Notes: generated from the sequence alone by a model not told the origin. A DNA stretch of 5,664 nt from Ruminococcus sp. (GCA_003446315.1 DMBA01000060.1:1-5664); one strand, 5' to 3'. Positions 1 to 5,664 are shown, counted from the first letter of the stretch. Numbers and translations are program-made.

Positions 1-474
1 CAGATGCAGTATGCTGTTCTGGATGCAGGCAAAACACAGGATATCATGATCCTGATCCCGGATTCTGTTGATCCTGATCTGCTTTACGGCAATCTGGGCT
101 TTGGTTATTACTACGGCGCAGATAAGAATGATAAGCTCGTCAACTCGATCACGCTGAACAAAGTGACGCTGCTTTATGACAAAGCACCGGTCGTCACCAC
201 AACCACAACGGTCACCACAACAACAACCACAACGACCACAACAACACCGCCCGCAAAAATCGTTTGGGGCGATGCAAACGAAGACGGCGACATTGACGTT
301 GCAGATGCAGTTCTGATCGCACGCTTCGGTGCTGAGGATGCAGATGCGATCCTGTCCGTTCAGGGCAGCCTGAATGCAGATGTCACCCATGACGGCAACA
401 TCAATTCAGCAGACGCAGTTCTGATCCTGAAATATGCAGCTATGATGATTCCGTATTCCGATCTGGAAAAGTAA
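1..474 (+). CDS. C-terminal part of a secreted dockerin-containing protein (5' end outside window)
   Basis: The reading frame is open from the first base, so this is a fragment of 157 visible residues ending at TAA 472-474; the ATG at 4-6 is probably internal. Residues 1-62 look like the last strands of a beta-sandwich module, ending NKVTLLYD, as often seen in carbohydrate-binding or similar extracellular domains; I cannot assign the family. Residues 66-82 are a nearly pure threonine linker (one Val) followed by PP. Residues 89-150 form a type I-like dockerin with two calcium-loop repeats. The first loop has D91, N93, D95, D99 and D102; the second has D127, T129, D131, N135 and D138. T129 replaces the usual Asn/Asp at loop position 3. 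Known role: dockerins bind cohesins on scaffoldins and attach enzymes to cellulosome-like complexes outside the cell. The catalytic module, if any, is upstream and unseen. The dockerin call is strong; the protein's activity is unknown. Confidence 0.9.
   Translation, partial: QMQYAVLDAGKTQDIMILIPDSVDPDLLYGNLGFGYYYGADKNDKLVNSITLNKVTLLYDKAPVVTTTTTVTTTTTTTTTTTPPAKIVWGDANEDGDIDVADAVLIARFGAEDADAILSVQGSLNADVTHDGNINSADAVLILKYAAMMIPYSDLEK
196..246 (+). repeat. Low-complexity ACN codon tract encoding a poly-Thr linker
   Basis: Seventeen codons encode five Thr, one Val and eleven Thr, using ACC, ACA and ACG in mixed order. The DNA contains an imperfect tandem duplication, with GGTCACCACAA near 190-205 and again at 210-220. 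Thr/Pro linkers of this kind commonly separate catalytic or binding modules from dockerins in Ruminococcus and are often O-glycosylated; glycosylation here is inferred only. Such tracts tend to vary in length between strains. Confidence 0.85.
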
Positions 475-485
475 TCTTCATGATG

Positions 486-522
486 ATCCCCCGTGTGCAT
501 GCATACGGGGGATTGTTTTTTT
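486..522 (+). terminator. Intrinsic terminator of the dockerin gene
   Basis: A G+C-rich stem begins twelve bases after the stop codon. Its arms start ATCCCCCGTG and end CATACGGGGGAT, with one G-U pair and a short TGCA-type loop. A run of seven T follows at 516-522. This is a textbook rho-independent terminator for the plus-strand gene. Confidence 0.88.
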
Positions 523-530
523 ATATGAAA

Positions 531-561
531 AATCGGGGGAAAAGCGCGTCTTCCCCCGATT
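531..561 (-). terminator. Hairpin at the 3' end of metY, probable terminator
   Basis: A perfect 11-bp inverted repeat (531-541 AATCGGGGGAA, 551-561 TTCCCCCGATT) with a 9-nt loop lies nine bases beyond the metY stop. Read on the minus strand, the stem is followed by TTTCATAT, a poor U tract, so termination may be only partly intrinsic. It lies back to back with the plus-strand terminator at 486-522, as expected between convergent genes. Confidence 0.7.
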
Positions 562-569
562 GATATGCT

Positions 570-1835
570 TTACTGAACTGCTTCAAACGCCTGTGTGAGA
601 TCTTCGATGATATCATCGACATTTTCCAGACCGACAGACAACCGGATCATACCGGCATTGATGCCTGCTGCAATGAGCTGCTCATCGGTAAGCTGACGGT
701 GTGTTTCAGATGCCGGATGCAGCACGCAGGTACGAATATCCGCAACATGCACGACATTGGATGCCAGTTTCAGCGAATCCATCCAGTTCATCGCCGTTGT
801 TCTGCCGCCCTTGATGACAAACGAAATGACACCGCTGCATCCGTCCGGCAGATATTCCTTTGCACGGTCATAGTAAGGATCACTCTTCAGACCCGGATAG
901 CTGACCGATTCCACTTCCGGACGGCTCTGCAGGAATTCAGCGACTTTCTGTGCATTGATGCAATACTGCTTCATGCGGATTGCCAGTGTTTCCAGACCGA
1001 GATTGAGATAAAATGCTGCGGTTGCGCTCGGATAGCAGCCGAAATCACGCATGAGCTGCATTCTTGCCTTGATGATATAAGCCATATTGCCGAATTCACG
1101 GACATAGCAAACGCCGTGATAGCTCTCATCCGGCTCCGTAAACTCCGGGAATTTGCCGTTATCCCAGTTGAAGTGACCGCCGTCCACGATGACACCGCCG
1201 CCCTGTACGGCATGACCGTCCATATATTTTGTTGTGGAGTGGATCACAATATCCGCGCCGTGCTCGATCGGACGGCAAAGGATCGGAGTCGGGAATGTAT
1301 TATCAATAATCAGCGGCAGACCGTTATCGTGTGCAAAGTCTGCAAACTTCTTGATATCCAGAACAGAAAGTGCCGGATTTGCGAGTGTTTCACCGAAAAC
1401 GCAGCGGGTGTTCGGCTTGATTGCCTTTTGCAGTTCCTCTCTGCTTGCTTCCTGATCGACAAAGATGCACTCAATGCCGAAGCGCTTGAGGGTCACGGCA
1501 AACAGATTGACCGTGCCGCCGTAGATGGTACCGGTGGAAATGAAGCTGTCGCCGGCATTGCAGACATTCAGGATCGAAAGCAGACTTGCTGCCTGACCGC
1601 TTGTGGTGCACATTGCGCCCACGCCGCCTTCCAGTGCAGCGATTTTCTTTTCAACCGCATCCACTGTGGGGTTTGCAAACCGGGAATAGATCGGTTCCGT
1701 CGGCATATCGAACAGTGCAGCAATATGTGCAGTAGAATCGAATGTATAGGTTGTGCTCTGTACGATCGGGACGACTCTGGGATCTCCGTTTCCGGGCGTA
1801 TATCCCGCGTGCAGGCATTGTGTTTCGATTTTCAT
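570..1835 (-). CDS. metY: O-acetylhomoserine sulfhydrylase (O-acetylhomoserine aminocarboxypropyltransferase)
   Basis: This 421-residue cytoplasmic PLP enzyme belongs to the Cys/Met metabolism family. The expected reaction is O-acetyl-L-homoserine plus sulfide to homocysteine plus acetate, the direct sulfhydrylation route to methionine. Visible family motifs are YSRFANPT at 50-57 (the Tyr and Arg contact PLP phosphate from the neighbouring subunit), TSGQAA at 78-83, D178 in IIDNTF (pairs with the pyridine nitrogen), the Schiff-base lysine K203 in HSTTKY, HPASETHRQL at 373-382, and RLSVGLE at 398-404 with the carboxylate-binding Arg. The length and the extra segment near 220-245 (PDESYHGVCY) fit MetY rather than the shorter MetB, MetC or MetZ proteins, but substrate preference cannot be proved from sequence. 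The ATG at 1833-1835 has AGGAGG on the minus strand (1844-1849) at 8-nt spacing, which settles the start. The small membrane-peptide gene lies 81 bases upstream on the same strand. No S-box or T-box is visible ahead of it; the nearest convincing promoter is at 2150-2178. Confidence 0.93.
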   Translation of the reverse strand: MKIETQCLHAGYTPGNGDPRVVPIVQSTTYTFDSTAHIAALFDMPTEPIYSRFANPTVDAVEKKIAALEGGVGAMCTTSGQAASLLSILNVCNAGDSFISTGTIYGGTVNLFAVTLKRFGIECIFVDQEASREELQKAIKPNTRCVFGETLANPALSVLDIKKFADFAHDNGLPLIIDNTFPTPILCRPIEHGADIVIHSTTKYMDGHAVQGGGVIVDGGHFNWDNGKFPEFTEPDESYHGVCYVREFGNMAYIIKARMQLMRDFGCYPSATAAFYLNLGLETLAIRMKQYCINAQKVAEFLQSRPEVESVSYPGLKSDPYYDRAKEYLPDGCSGVISFVIKGGRTTAMNWMDSLKLASNVVHVADIRTCVLHPASETHRQLTDEQLIAAGINAGMIRLSVGLENVDDIIEDLTQAFEAVQ

Positions 1836-1916
1836 GATAGAATCCTCCTGTGAATAAAAAATTATCGTTTGCGGACATGATGCCGCATTCTGATTTTCTG
1901 CGAAGTGCTTTCTGTT

Positions 1917-2090
1917 TTATGATCTTTTCTGCGGCGGTTGTTTCCGGCTGCCGCTGCCCTTTTGCTTCTTTCCCATCAGGCTGACCACAACCAGCGCAGC
2001 AACAGCACCGCCGCCGAGCAGCGCATAAAGCCAGATCGGCGTATCATCACCCATCGGCAAGGATGCCGCCGTCAAACAAATCTCTAACAT
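1917..2090 (-). CDS. Small single-pass membrane peptide resembling a sortase sorting signal (57 aa)
   Basis: A short gene of 57 codons plus TAA. ATG 2088-2090 is preceded on the minus strand by AGGAGAG about six bases upstream, and a strong promoter lies at 2150-2178. The product has three parts. Residues 1-18 form a short N-terminus with LPMGDDTP at 11-18. Residues 19-39 form one hydrophobic span (IWLYALLGGGAVAALVVVSL then M). Residues 40-57 form a basic tail starting GKKQK and rich in Lys, Arg, Gln and Pro. The order LPxxG, hydrophobic span, positive residues is that of cell-wall sorting signals, but the canonical LPXTG Thr is absent (Met-Gly instead), there is no separate signal peptide or exported domain, and the basic tail is longer than in normal sortase substrates. 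It may be a small membrane protein in its own right or the remnant of a larger surface protein that kept its expression signals. Promoter plus RBS favour a real gene. Function unknown; it may be co-transcribed with metY. Confidence 0.72.
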   Translation of the reverse strand: MLEICLTAASLPMGDDTPIWLYALLGGGAVAALVVVSLMGKKQKGSGSRKQPPQKRS

Positions 2091-2149
2091 ATTGCTCTCC
2101 TATTCATACCAAAGCAGTTGCTCTGTTTCTTATTTCGGAATCCGGTTCT

Positions 2150-2178
2150 ATTTTAACATATGCAGGCGGTTTTGTCAA
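2150..2178 (-). promoter_or_regulatory. Sigma-A-type promoter for the small membrane-peptide gene (and possibly metY)
   Basis: On the minus strand, a perfect TTGACA (plus coordinates 2173-2178) is separated by exactly 17 bases from TAAAAT (2150-2155), one mismatch from TATAAT. Transcription should start near 2143, giving a leader of about 53 nt before the ATG at 2090. No convincing promoter was found in the 81-base gap before metY, so this may drive both genes. Confidence 0.82.
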
Positions 2179-2229
2179 CCAATAATCGGCGAAAGAGATT
2201 GTGCAAAACGCCGAAAATGAGGAAAATGC

Positions 2230-2258
2230 TTGACGATTCGGCATTTGCCTGATATAAT
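2230..2258 (+). promoter_or_regulatory. Sigma-A-type promoter of the valS T-box transcript
   Basis: TTGACG at 2230-2235 and a perfect TATAAT at 2253-2258 are separated by 17 bases. The start site would be near 2265, just before stem I of the T-box leader. It is divergent from the promoter at 2150-2178, with about 50 bases between the two -35 boxes. Confidence 0.88.
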
Positions 2259-2264
2259 AATTTT

Positions 2265-2577
2265 ATCTGTAAATGCCATGACGAACGAGTAGTACATGCC
2301 CCACAGCGGTACAGAGAGAACACGGCAGGTGAAAGTGTTCCCGCTGCGCATCGAAGTCGCGTTCCGAGCAGCAGACGGGAAAGCCGATGTCAAATCGGAG
2401 AACCGTCTGACGGGTTGTCCGCCGTCAACGGACAGGCAGTCATGCGCTGCCGGAAAGAGTGCGGAATGACTCAGCTTTCCTGAGCCGTCCGAATTCAGGT
2501 GGTACCGCGGATCCCATATCAACCGATCGGATTCGCCCTGAACAAGCAGAAGTTGCTGCGTTCAGGGCGATTTTTAT
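2265..2577 (+). promoter_or_regulatory. T-box leader (tRNA-Val-sensing riboswitch) controlling valS
   Basis: The leader has the standard T-box architecture. Stem I base: GAACG 2283-2287 pairs with CGTTC 2360-2364. Next to it are AGTA (2288-2291) and, opposite, GAA (2353-2355) followed by the specifier triplet GTC (2356-2358), a valine codon. Higher in stem I, ATGC pairs with GCAT and CAGCGG (2304-2309) with CCGCTG (2341-2346). The distal hairpin GAACAC/GTGTTC (2318-2340) carries ACAGAGAG below it and a GGTG loop motif. Middle helices: CAGACGG/CCGTCTG (2372-2409) enclosing CCGAT/ATCGG, TGTCCG/CGGACA (2416-2434), GGCAG/CTGCC (2435-2451), and a stem III-like CTCAG/CTGAG (2470-2484). The T-box sequence AGGTGGTACCGCG is at 2497-2509. 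Its TGGT (2500-2503) can pair with an ACCA tRNA end, matching the A73 discriminator usual for tRNA-Val. Antiterminator pairing TTCAGG 2494-2499 with CCTGAA 2537-2542 competes with the terminator. Helix assignments were made by eye; the class and amino-acid specificity are well supported. Confidence 0.95.
2533..2575 (+). terminator. Regulated terminator hairpin of the T-box leader
   Basis: CGCCCTGAAC (2534-2543) pairs perfectly with GTTCAGGGCG (2560-2569), with an outer T-A pair and an inner GCAG/CTGC extension, followed by five T at 2571-2575. Its 5' arm overlaps the CCTGAA used by the antiterminator, so the two structures exclude each other. Charged tRNA should leave this hairpin formed and stop transcription before valS. 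Confidence 0.93.
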
Positions 2578-2605
2578 ATGCCAATATGCCGCGCAGCCAA
2601 TCAAA

Positions 2606-2623
2606 AAGGAGCTGATTATTTTG
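2606..2623 (+). promoter_or_regulatory. Ribosome binding site and TTG start codon of valS
   Basis: AAGGAG at 2606-2611 is followed nine bases later by TTG at 2621-2623. The frame continues open upstream to ATG 2459, but that codon lies inside the T-box leader, upstream of the terminator, and would add 54 residues unlike any ValS N-terminus. From TTG the protein starts MKELAKNYDP, a normal beginning for this family, so TTG is chosen as the start. Confidence 0.87.
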
Positions 2624-5239
2624 AAGGAACTCGCAAAAAACTATGATCCCGGCGCGTTCGAAGACCGAATTTATCACGAATGGATGGTAAACCGGTGCTT
2701 CCACGCAGAACCCGATCCCAAAAAGATCCCGTATACCATTGTGATTCCGCCCCCGAATGTCACGGGACAGCTTCACATGGGTCATGCACTGGATGAGACC
2801 TTGCAGGATATCCTGATCCGCTGGAAGCGCATGAGCGGCTTCTCGACACTGTGGCTGCCGGGTACCGATCACGCTGCCATCGCAACAGAAGCAAAGATCG
2901 TGGAAGCACTGCGCAAAGAGGGACTCACCAAAGCAGATCTCGGCAGAGAGGCTTTCATGGAGCGTGCATGGAAGTGGAAGGAGCAGTATGCCGGCAGAAT
3001 CGACAAGCAGCTTCAGAAGCTCGGTTCTTCCTGCGACTGGGAGCGTGAGCGCTTCACAATGGATGAGGGCTGCTCCGAAGCCGTAAAAGATGTCTTCATC
3101 AATTACTATGAAAAAGGCTATATTTACCGCGGTGAGCGCATCATCAACTGGTGCCCGCACTGCCTGACTTCCATCTCCAATGCAGAGGTCACCTATGAGG
3201 AGCAGGAAGGCAGCTTCTGGCATCTGCGCTATCCGTTCAAGGACGGCTCCGGCTATATGTTCCTTGCAACCACCCGTCCGGAGACGCTGCTGGGCGATAC
3301 CGCCGTTGCAGTCAACCCGAAGGATGTCCGCTATAAGAATGTCATCGGCAAAACGCTGATCCTTCCGCTGGTCGGCAGAGAGATCCCGGTTGTCGCAGAC
3401 AGCTATGTCGATATGGATTTCGGTACCGGTGTCGTGAAGATCACGCCGGCACACGATCCCAATGACTTCATGGTCGGTCAGCGTCACAATCTCGAAGTCA
3501 TCAACGTGATGACCGATGATGCAAAGATCACGGAAGACTATCCGAAGTATGCAGGCATGGATCGTTATGAAGCAAGAAAAGCGATTCTGGAAGACCTCAA
3601 GGAAGGCGGCTTCCTTGTCAAAGTGGAACCGCATGTCCACAATGTCGGCACCTGCTACCGCTGCGGCACGACCGTTGAACCGCGTGTTTCGCTCCAGTGG
3701 TTCGTCAAGATGGATGAGCTGGCAAAACCGGCGATCGAGGCTGTGCGTGACGGCAGAATCAAGTTTGTGCCGGAGCGCTTTGACAAGCTCTATTTCAACT
3801 GGATGGAAGATATCCGCGACTGGTGTATCTCCCGTCAGCTCTGGTGGGGGCATCAGATTCCGGCATTCTACTGCGATGACTGCGGTGAGCTGACCGTAAC
3901 AAAGGAAAGCAGCGCGGTCTGCCCGAAGTGCGGCAAGCCGATGCGTCAGGATCCGGATTCGCTCGATACTTGGTTCTCGTCTGCGCTGTGGCCGTTCTCC
4001 ACGCTCGGCTGGCCGGAAAAGACCGATGATCTGCAATATTTCTACCCGACGGATACGCTCGTGACGGGTTATGATATCATCACCTTCTGGGTATCCAGAA
4101 TGATCGTTGCAGCAATGGAAAACATGGATGAAGTGCCGTTCAAGCATGTTCTGATTCACGGTCTTGTCCGTGACGCACAGGGCAGAAAGATGTCCAAGTC
4201 GCTCGGCAACGGTATTGATCCGCTGGAGATCATTGATACCTACGGCGCAGATGCGCTGCGCTTCATGCTCGCAACCGGCAACTCGCCCGGAAACGATATG
4301 CGCTTTACAGATGACAAGGTCAAGGCAGCGCGTAACTTTGCAAACAAGCTGTGGAACGCATCGAGATTCGTTATGATGAATCTTCCGGATGACTTCAAGT
4401 TTGTCGGTCTGCCGGAGAAACTCCGCATGGAAGATCAGTGGATCGTCACAAAGTTCAATCAGCTTGCAAAGGATGTCAATGACAATCTGGATCACTTTGA
4501 ACTGGGTGTTGCATCCACAAAGCTGTATGATTTCATCTGGGATGTTTACTGCGACTGGTACATCGAGCTGACCAAGCCGAGAATGCGCGCAGGCGGCGAA
4601 AGCAAGTCCTCTGCGGAACAAGTTCTGGTGTGGGTACTGCGCGGTATGCTGAAGCTGCTGCATCCGTTCATGCCGTTCATCACAGAGGAGATCTGGCAGG
4701 TGCTGACAGACCGCGAAAGCATGATTATTCTGGAAAATTATCCGGTTTATGATCCTGCACTGGACTTCGGCAAGAACGCGGCTGATTTTGAAAAGGTCAT
4801 CGCTGCGATCAAGGCAGTCCGCATGAGCCGCACAGAGCTGAATGTACCGAATTCTGTCAAAGCAAAGATGTATTTTGAGACACTGGATGTTGACCTGTTC
4901 TCTGCAAACAGCATCTTCTTTGAGAATATGGTGGGTGCATCGGAGCTGGAATTCGGTCAGGATTACAAGTTCAAGAATGCATTGACCGCCGTGACCGACT
5001 GTGCAAGAATCTTCATCCCGATGGAAGAACTGGTTGATAAGGAGAAGGAGCTTGCAAGACTTGCCAAGGAAGAAGCGAAAGTCCGCAAGGATATCAGCAT
5101 CATTCAGGGCAAACTGAACAATCAGGGCTTCTGCGAAAAAGCGCCTGCGCATCTGATTCAGGCAGAGCGTGAAAAGCTCGCAAAAGCGAAAGAAAAGCTC
5201 GCAAAGGTATTGGAATCCATCGAAAGCTGGAACGCATAA
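2621..5239 (+). CDS. valS: Valyl-tRNA synthetase
   Basis: This 872-residue class Ia synthetase is complete and of normal length. It attaches valine to tRNA-Val in the cytoplasm and edits mischarged threonine. The Rossmann catalytic fold carries the HIGH motif as HMGH at 52-55 (in PPPNVTGQLHMGHALD) and KMSKS at 523-527 (GRKMSKSLGN). The inserted CP1 editing domain spans roughly 190-340, with TTRPETLLGDTAVAV at 217-231 and TPAHDPNDF at 275-283. Cysteine pairs suggest metal sites: C178/C181, C345/C348 and the knuckles C418/C421 plus C434/C437. The anticodon-binding helical domain runs from about 605 to 745 (for example HPFMPFITEEIW at 681-692). The C-terminal 801-872 is a Lys/Glu/Ala-rich coiled coil, the tRNA-contacting arm typical of bacterial ValS. 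Expression is governed by the upstream valine T-box, and a strong terminator follows six bases after the stop, so it appears monocistronic; no folC follows, unlike Bacillus. No motif looks damaged. Confidence 0.97.
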   Translation: MKELAKNYDPGAFEDRIYHEWMVNRCFHAEPDPKKIPYTIVIPPPNVTGQLHMGHALDETLQDILIRWKRMSGFSTLWLPGTDHAAIATEAKIVEALRKEGLTKADLGREAFMERAWKWKEQYAGRIDKQLQKLGSSCDWERERFTMDEGCSEAVKDVFINYYEKGYIYRGERIINWCPHCLTSISNAEVTYEEQEGSFWHLRYPFKDGSGYMFLATTRPETLLGDTAVAVNPKDVRYKNVIGKTLILPLVGREIPVVADSYVDMDFGTGVVKITPAHDPNDFMVGQRHNLEVINVMTDDAKITEDYPKYAGMDRYEARKAILEDLKEGGFLVKVEPHVHNVGTCYRCGTTVEPRVSLQWFVKMDELAKPAIEAVRDGRIKFVPERFDKLYFNWMEDIRDWCISRQLWWGHQIPAFYCDDCGELTVTKESSAVCPKCGKPMRQDPDSLDTWFSSALWPFSTLGWPEKTDDLQYFYPTDTLVTGYDIITFWVSRMIVAAMENMDEVPFKHVLIHGLVRDAQGRKMSKSLGNGIDPLEIIDTYGADALRFMLATGNSPGNDMRFTDDKVKAARNFANKLWNASRFVMMNLPDDFKFVGLPEKLRMEDQWIVTKFNQLAKDVNDNLDHFELGVASTKLYDFIWDVYCDWYIELTKPRMRAGGESKSSAEQVLVWVLRGMLKLLHPFMPFITEEIWQVLTDRESMIILENYPVYDPALDFGKNAADFEKVIAAIKAVRMSRTELNVPNSVKAKMYFETLDVDLFSANSIFFENMVGASELEFGQDYKFKNALTAVTDCARIFIPMEELVDKEKELARLAKEEAKVRKDISIIQGKLNNQGFCEKAPAHLIQAEREKLAKAKEKLAKVLESIESWNA

Positions 5240-5244
5240 AAAGC

Positions 5245-5283
5245 AAACGGGGAGAAAACCGAAAGGTCTTCTCCCCGTTTTTT
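5245..5283. terminator. Bidirectional terminator between valS and hsp20
   Basis: AAACGGGGAGAA (5245-5256) pairs with TTCTCCCCGTTT (5269-5280) over 12 bp. On the plus strand the top adds an A-C mismatch and ACC-GAAA-GGT, a GNRA-type tetraloop, and the stem runs into six T at 5278-5283. On the minus strand it is followed by TTTGCTTTTT, so it can also end the Hsp20 transcript, whose stop is at 5292. Confidence 0.9.
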
Positions 5284-5291
5284 CAAAAGAA

Positions 5292-5664
5292 TTATCCTTC
5301 AATCGCAATCAGCTTTTGCTGCGGTGCTTTCGGCGGTTCCTTTTTCGGAACTGTCACATGCAGCACGCCGTCCTCGAATTTTGCACGGATATCGGTTTCC
5401 GTCACATAATCGCCGACGTAAAAACTCCGCTGCATCGAACCGGCATAGCGTTCCTGCCGGATCAGCTTGCCCTGCTGATCGTTCTTCGTCTGATCGAGTC
5501 CTTTTGCAGCGCTGACGGTCATATAGCCGTTGTCCAGATTCAGTTCGATCTGATCTTTCTTAAAGCCCGGCAGATCAATCACGATCTCGAAGTGATCGCC
5601 GTTGTCATGGACATCTGTTTTCATGACATGCGCAGCGTTTTTGCCGTAGAGCTTGCGGTCAATA
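5292..5664 (-). CDS. Hsp20/alpha-crystallin small heat-shock protein (5' end outside window)
   Basis: This is an ATP-independent holdase chaperone family protein that binds unfolding proteins in the cytoplasm. The frame ends at TAA 5292-5294 and stays open to the window edge. Codons upstream of ATG 5622-5624 read IDRKLYGKNAAHV, which resembles the pre-domain segment (LYGK, then MKTD) of clostridial Hsp20 proteins. The ATG is therefore probably internal and the gene is cut by the window, leaving 123 visible residues. The alpha-crystallin domain begins near MKTDV with FEIVIDLPGFKK. It contains a strand around YMTVSA and the signature GVLHVTVPK at visible residues 99-107. The C-terminus has the I-A-I oligomerisation motif (119-121) two residues before the end. 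The promoter and any CIRCE/HrcA or CtsR operator would lie outside the window. Convergent with valS and sharing its terminator. Confidence 0.93.
   Translation of the reverse strand, partial: IDRKLYGKNAAHVMKTDVHDNGDHFEIVIDLPGFKKDQIELNLDNGYMTVSAAKGLDQTKNDQQGKLIRQERYAGSMQRSFYVGDYVTETDIRAKFEDGVLHVTVPKKEPPKAPQQKLIAIEG

Noticed and set aside
196..246. Short ACN repeats as a possible CRISPR or regulatory satellite.
   Set aside because: They are in frame, encode a threonine linker and have no repeat-spacer organisation.
4..474. ATG at 4 as the true start of the dockerin protein.
   Set aside because: The frame is open through base 1, there is no RBS or signal peptide, and the sequence begins in the middle of a folded module.
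699..1853. A 384-codon open frame on the plus strand opposite metY.
   Set aside because: It mirrors metY, shows no domain or RBS, and has the Cys/Arg/His-rich composition of an antisense shadow.
1861..1866. GATAAT on the minus strand as a -10 box for metY.
   Set aside because: No acceptable -35 hexamer lies 16-18 bases upstream and there is no extended TG motif.
1836..1916. An S-box (SAM riboswitch) or methionine T-box before metY.
   Set aside because: The 81-base gap is too short for either, and no GGTGGTACCGCG-like or S-box core sequence is present.
2175..2522. A 115-codon minus-strand frame across the valS leader.
   Set aside because: The DNA is fully explained by the plus-strand promoter and T-box. 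The frame follows structured RNA sequence, and no RBS or protein pattern supports it.
2519..5308. A 929-codon open frame antisense to valS.
   Set aside because: It is the complement of a gene with unmistakable ValS motifs. Its translation is Cys/His/Arg-rich without recognisable domains, and there is no RBS. The lack of stops follows from codon bias on the other strand.
5622..5624. ATG at 5622-5624 (minus) as the start of the Hsp20 gene.
   Set aside because: The upstream in-frame codons encode a family-like segment (LYGK) and no Shine-Dalgarno precedes this ATG.

Overview
The window looks like chromosomal DNA of a Gram-positive, fibre-degrading member of the Clostridia, most likely a Ruminococcus or close relative. 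The evidence is a dockerin domain behind a poly-threonine linker, a T-box leader on an aminoacyl-tRNA synthetase gene, strong AGGAGG-type ribosome binding sites and roughly even base composition. The genus is an inference; no rRNA or species marker is present.

Layout. 1-474 (+): the 3' end of a secreted dockerin-bearing protein, its 5' part outside the window. 475-569: two intrinsic-terminator-like hairpins between convergent genes. 570-1835 (-): O-acetylhomoserine sulfhydrylase (metY). 1917-2090 (-): a 57-codon small gene with its own Shine-Dalgarno and a near-consensus promoter. It encodes a single-pass membrane peptide resembling a free-standing sortase sorting signal (LPMGD, hydrophobic span, basic tail). 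It lies upstream of metY on the same strand and may be co-transcribed with it. 2091-2620: a divergent intergenic region holding back-to-back sigma-A-type promoters, then a complete valine T-box leader (specifier GUC, acceptor-pairing UGGU, antiterminator and terminator). 2621-5239 (+): valS, complete, starting at TTG. 5245-5283: a terminator that can serve both strands. 5292-5664 (-): the 3' portion of a small heat-shock protein gene (Hsp20), with its start outside the window.

The genes do not form one pathway. The best-resolved regulatory logic is valS: uncharged tRNA-Val should pair with the leader and permit read-through, so synthetase output follows valine or tRNA charging. metY is a methionine/homocysteine biosynthesis gene, and no S-box or methionine T-box is visible ahead of it. 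I see no CRISPR array, transposon, tRNA, rRNA or clearly new multi-gene system. The least ordinary element is the small LPMGD peptide gene.
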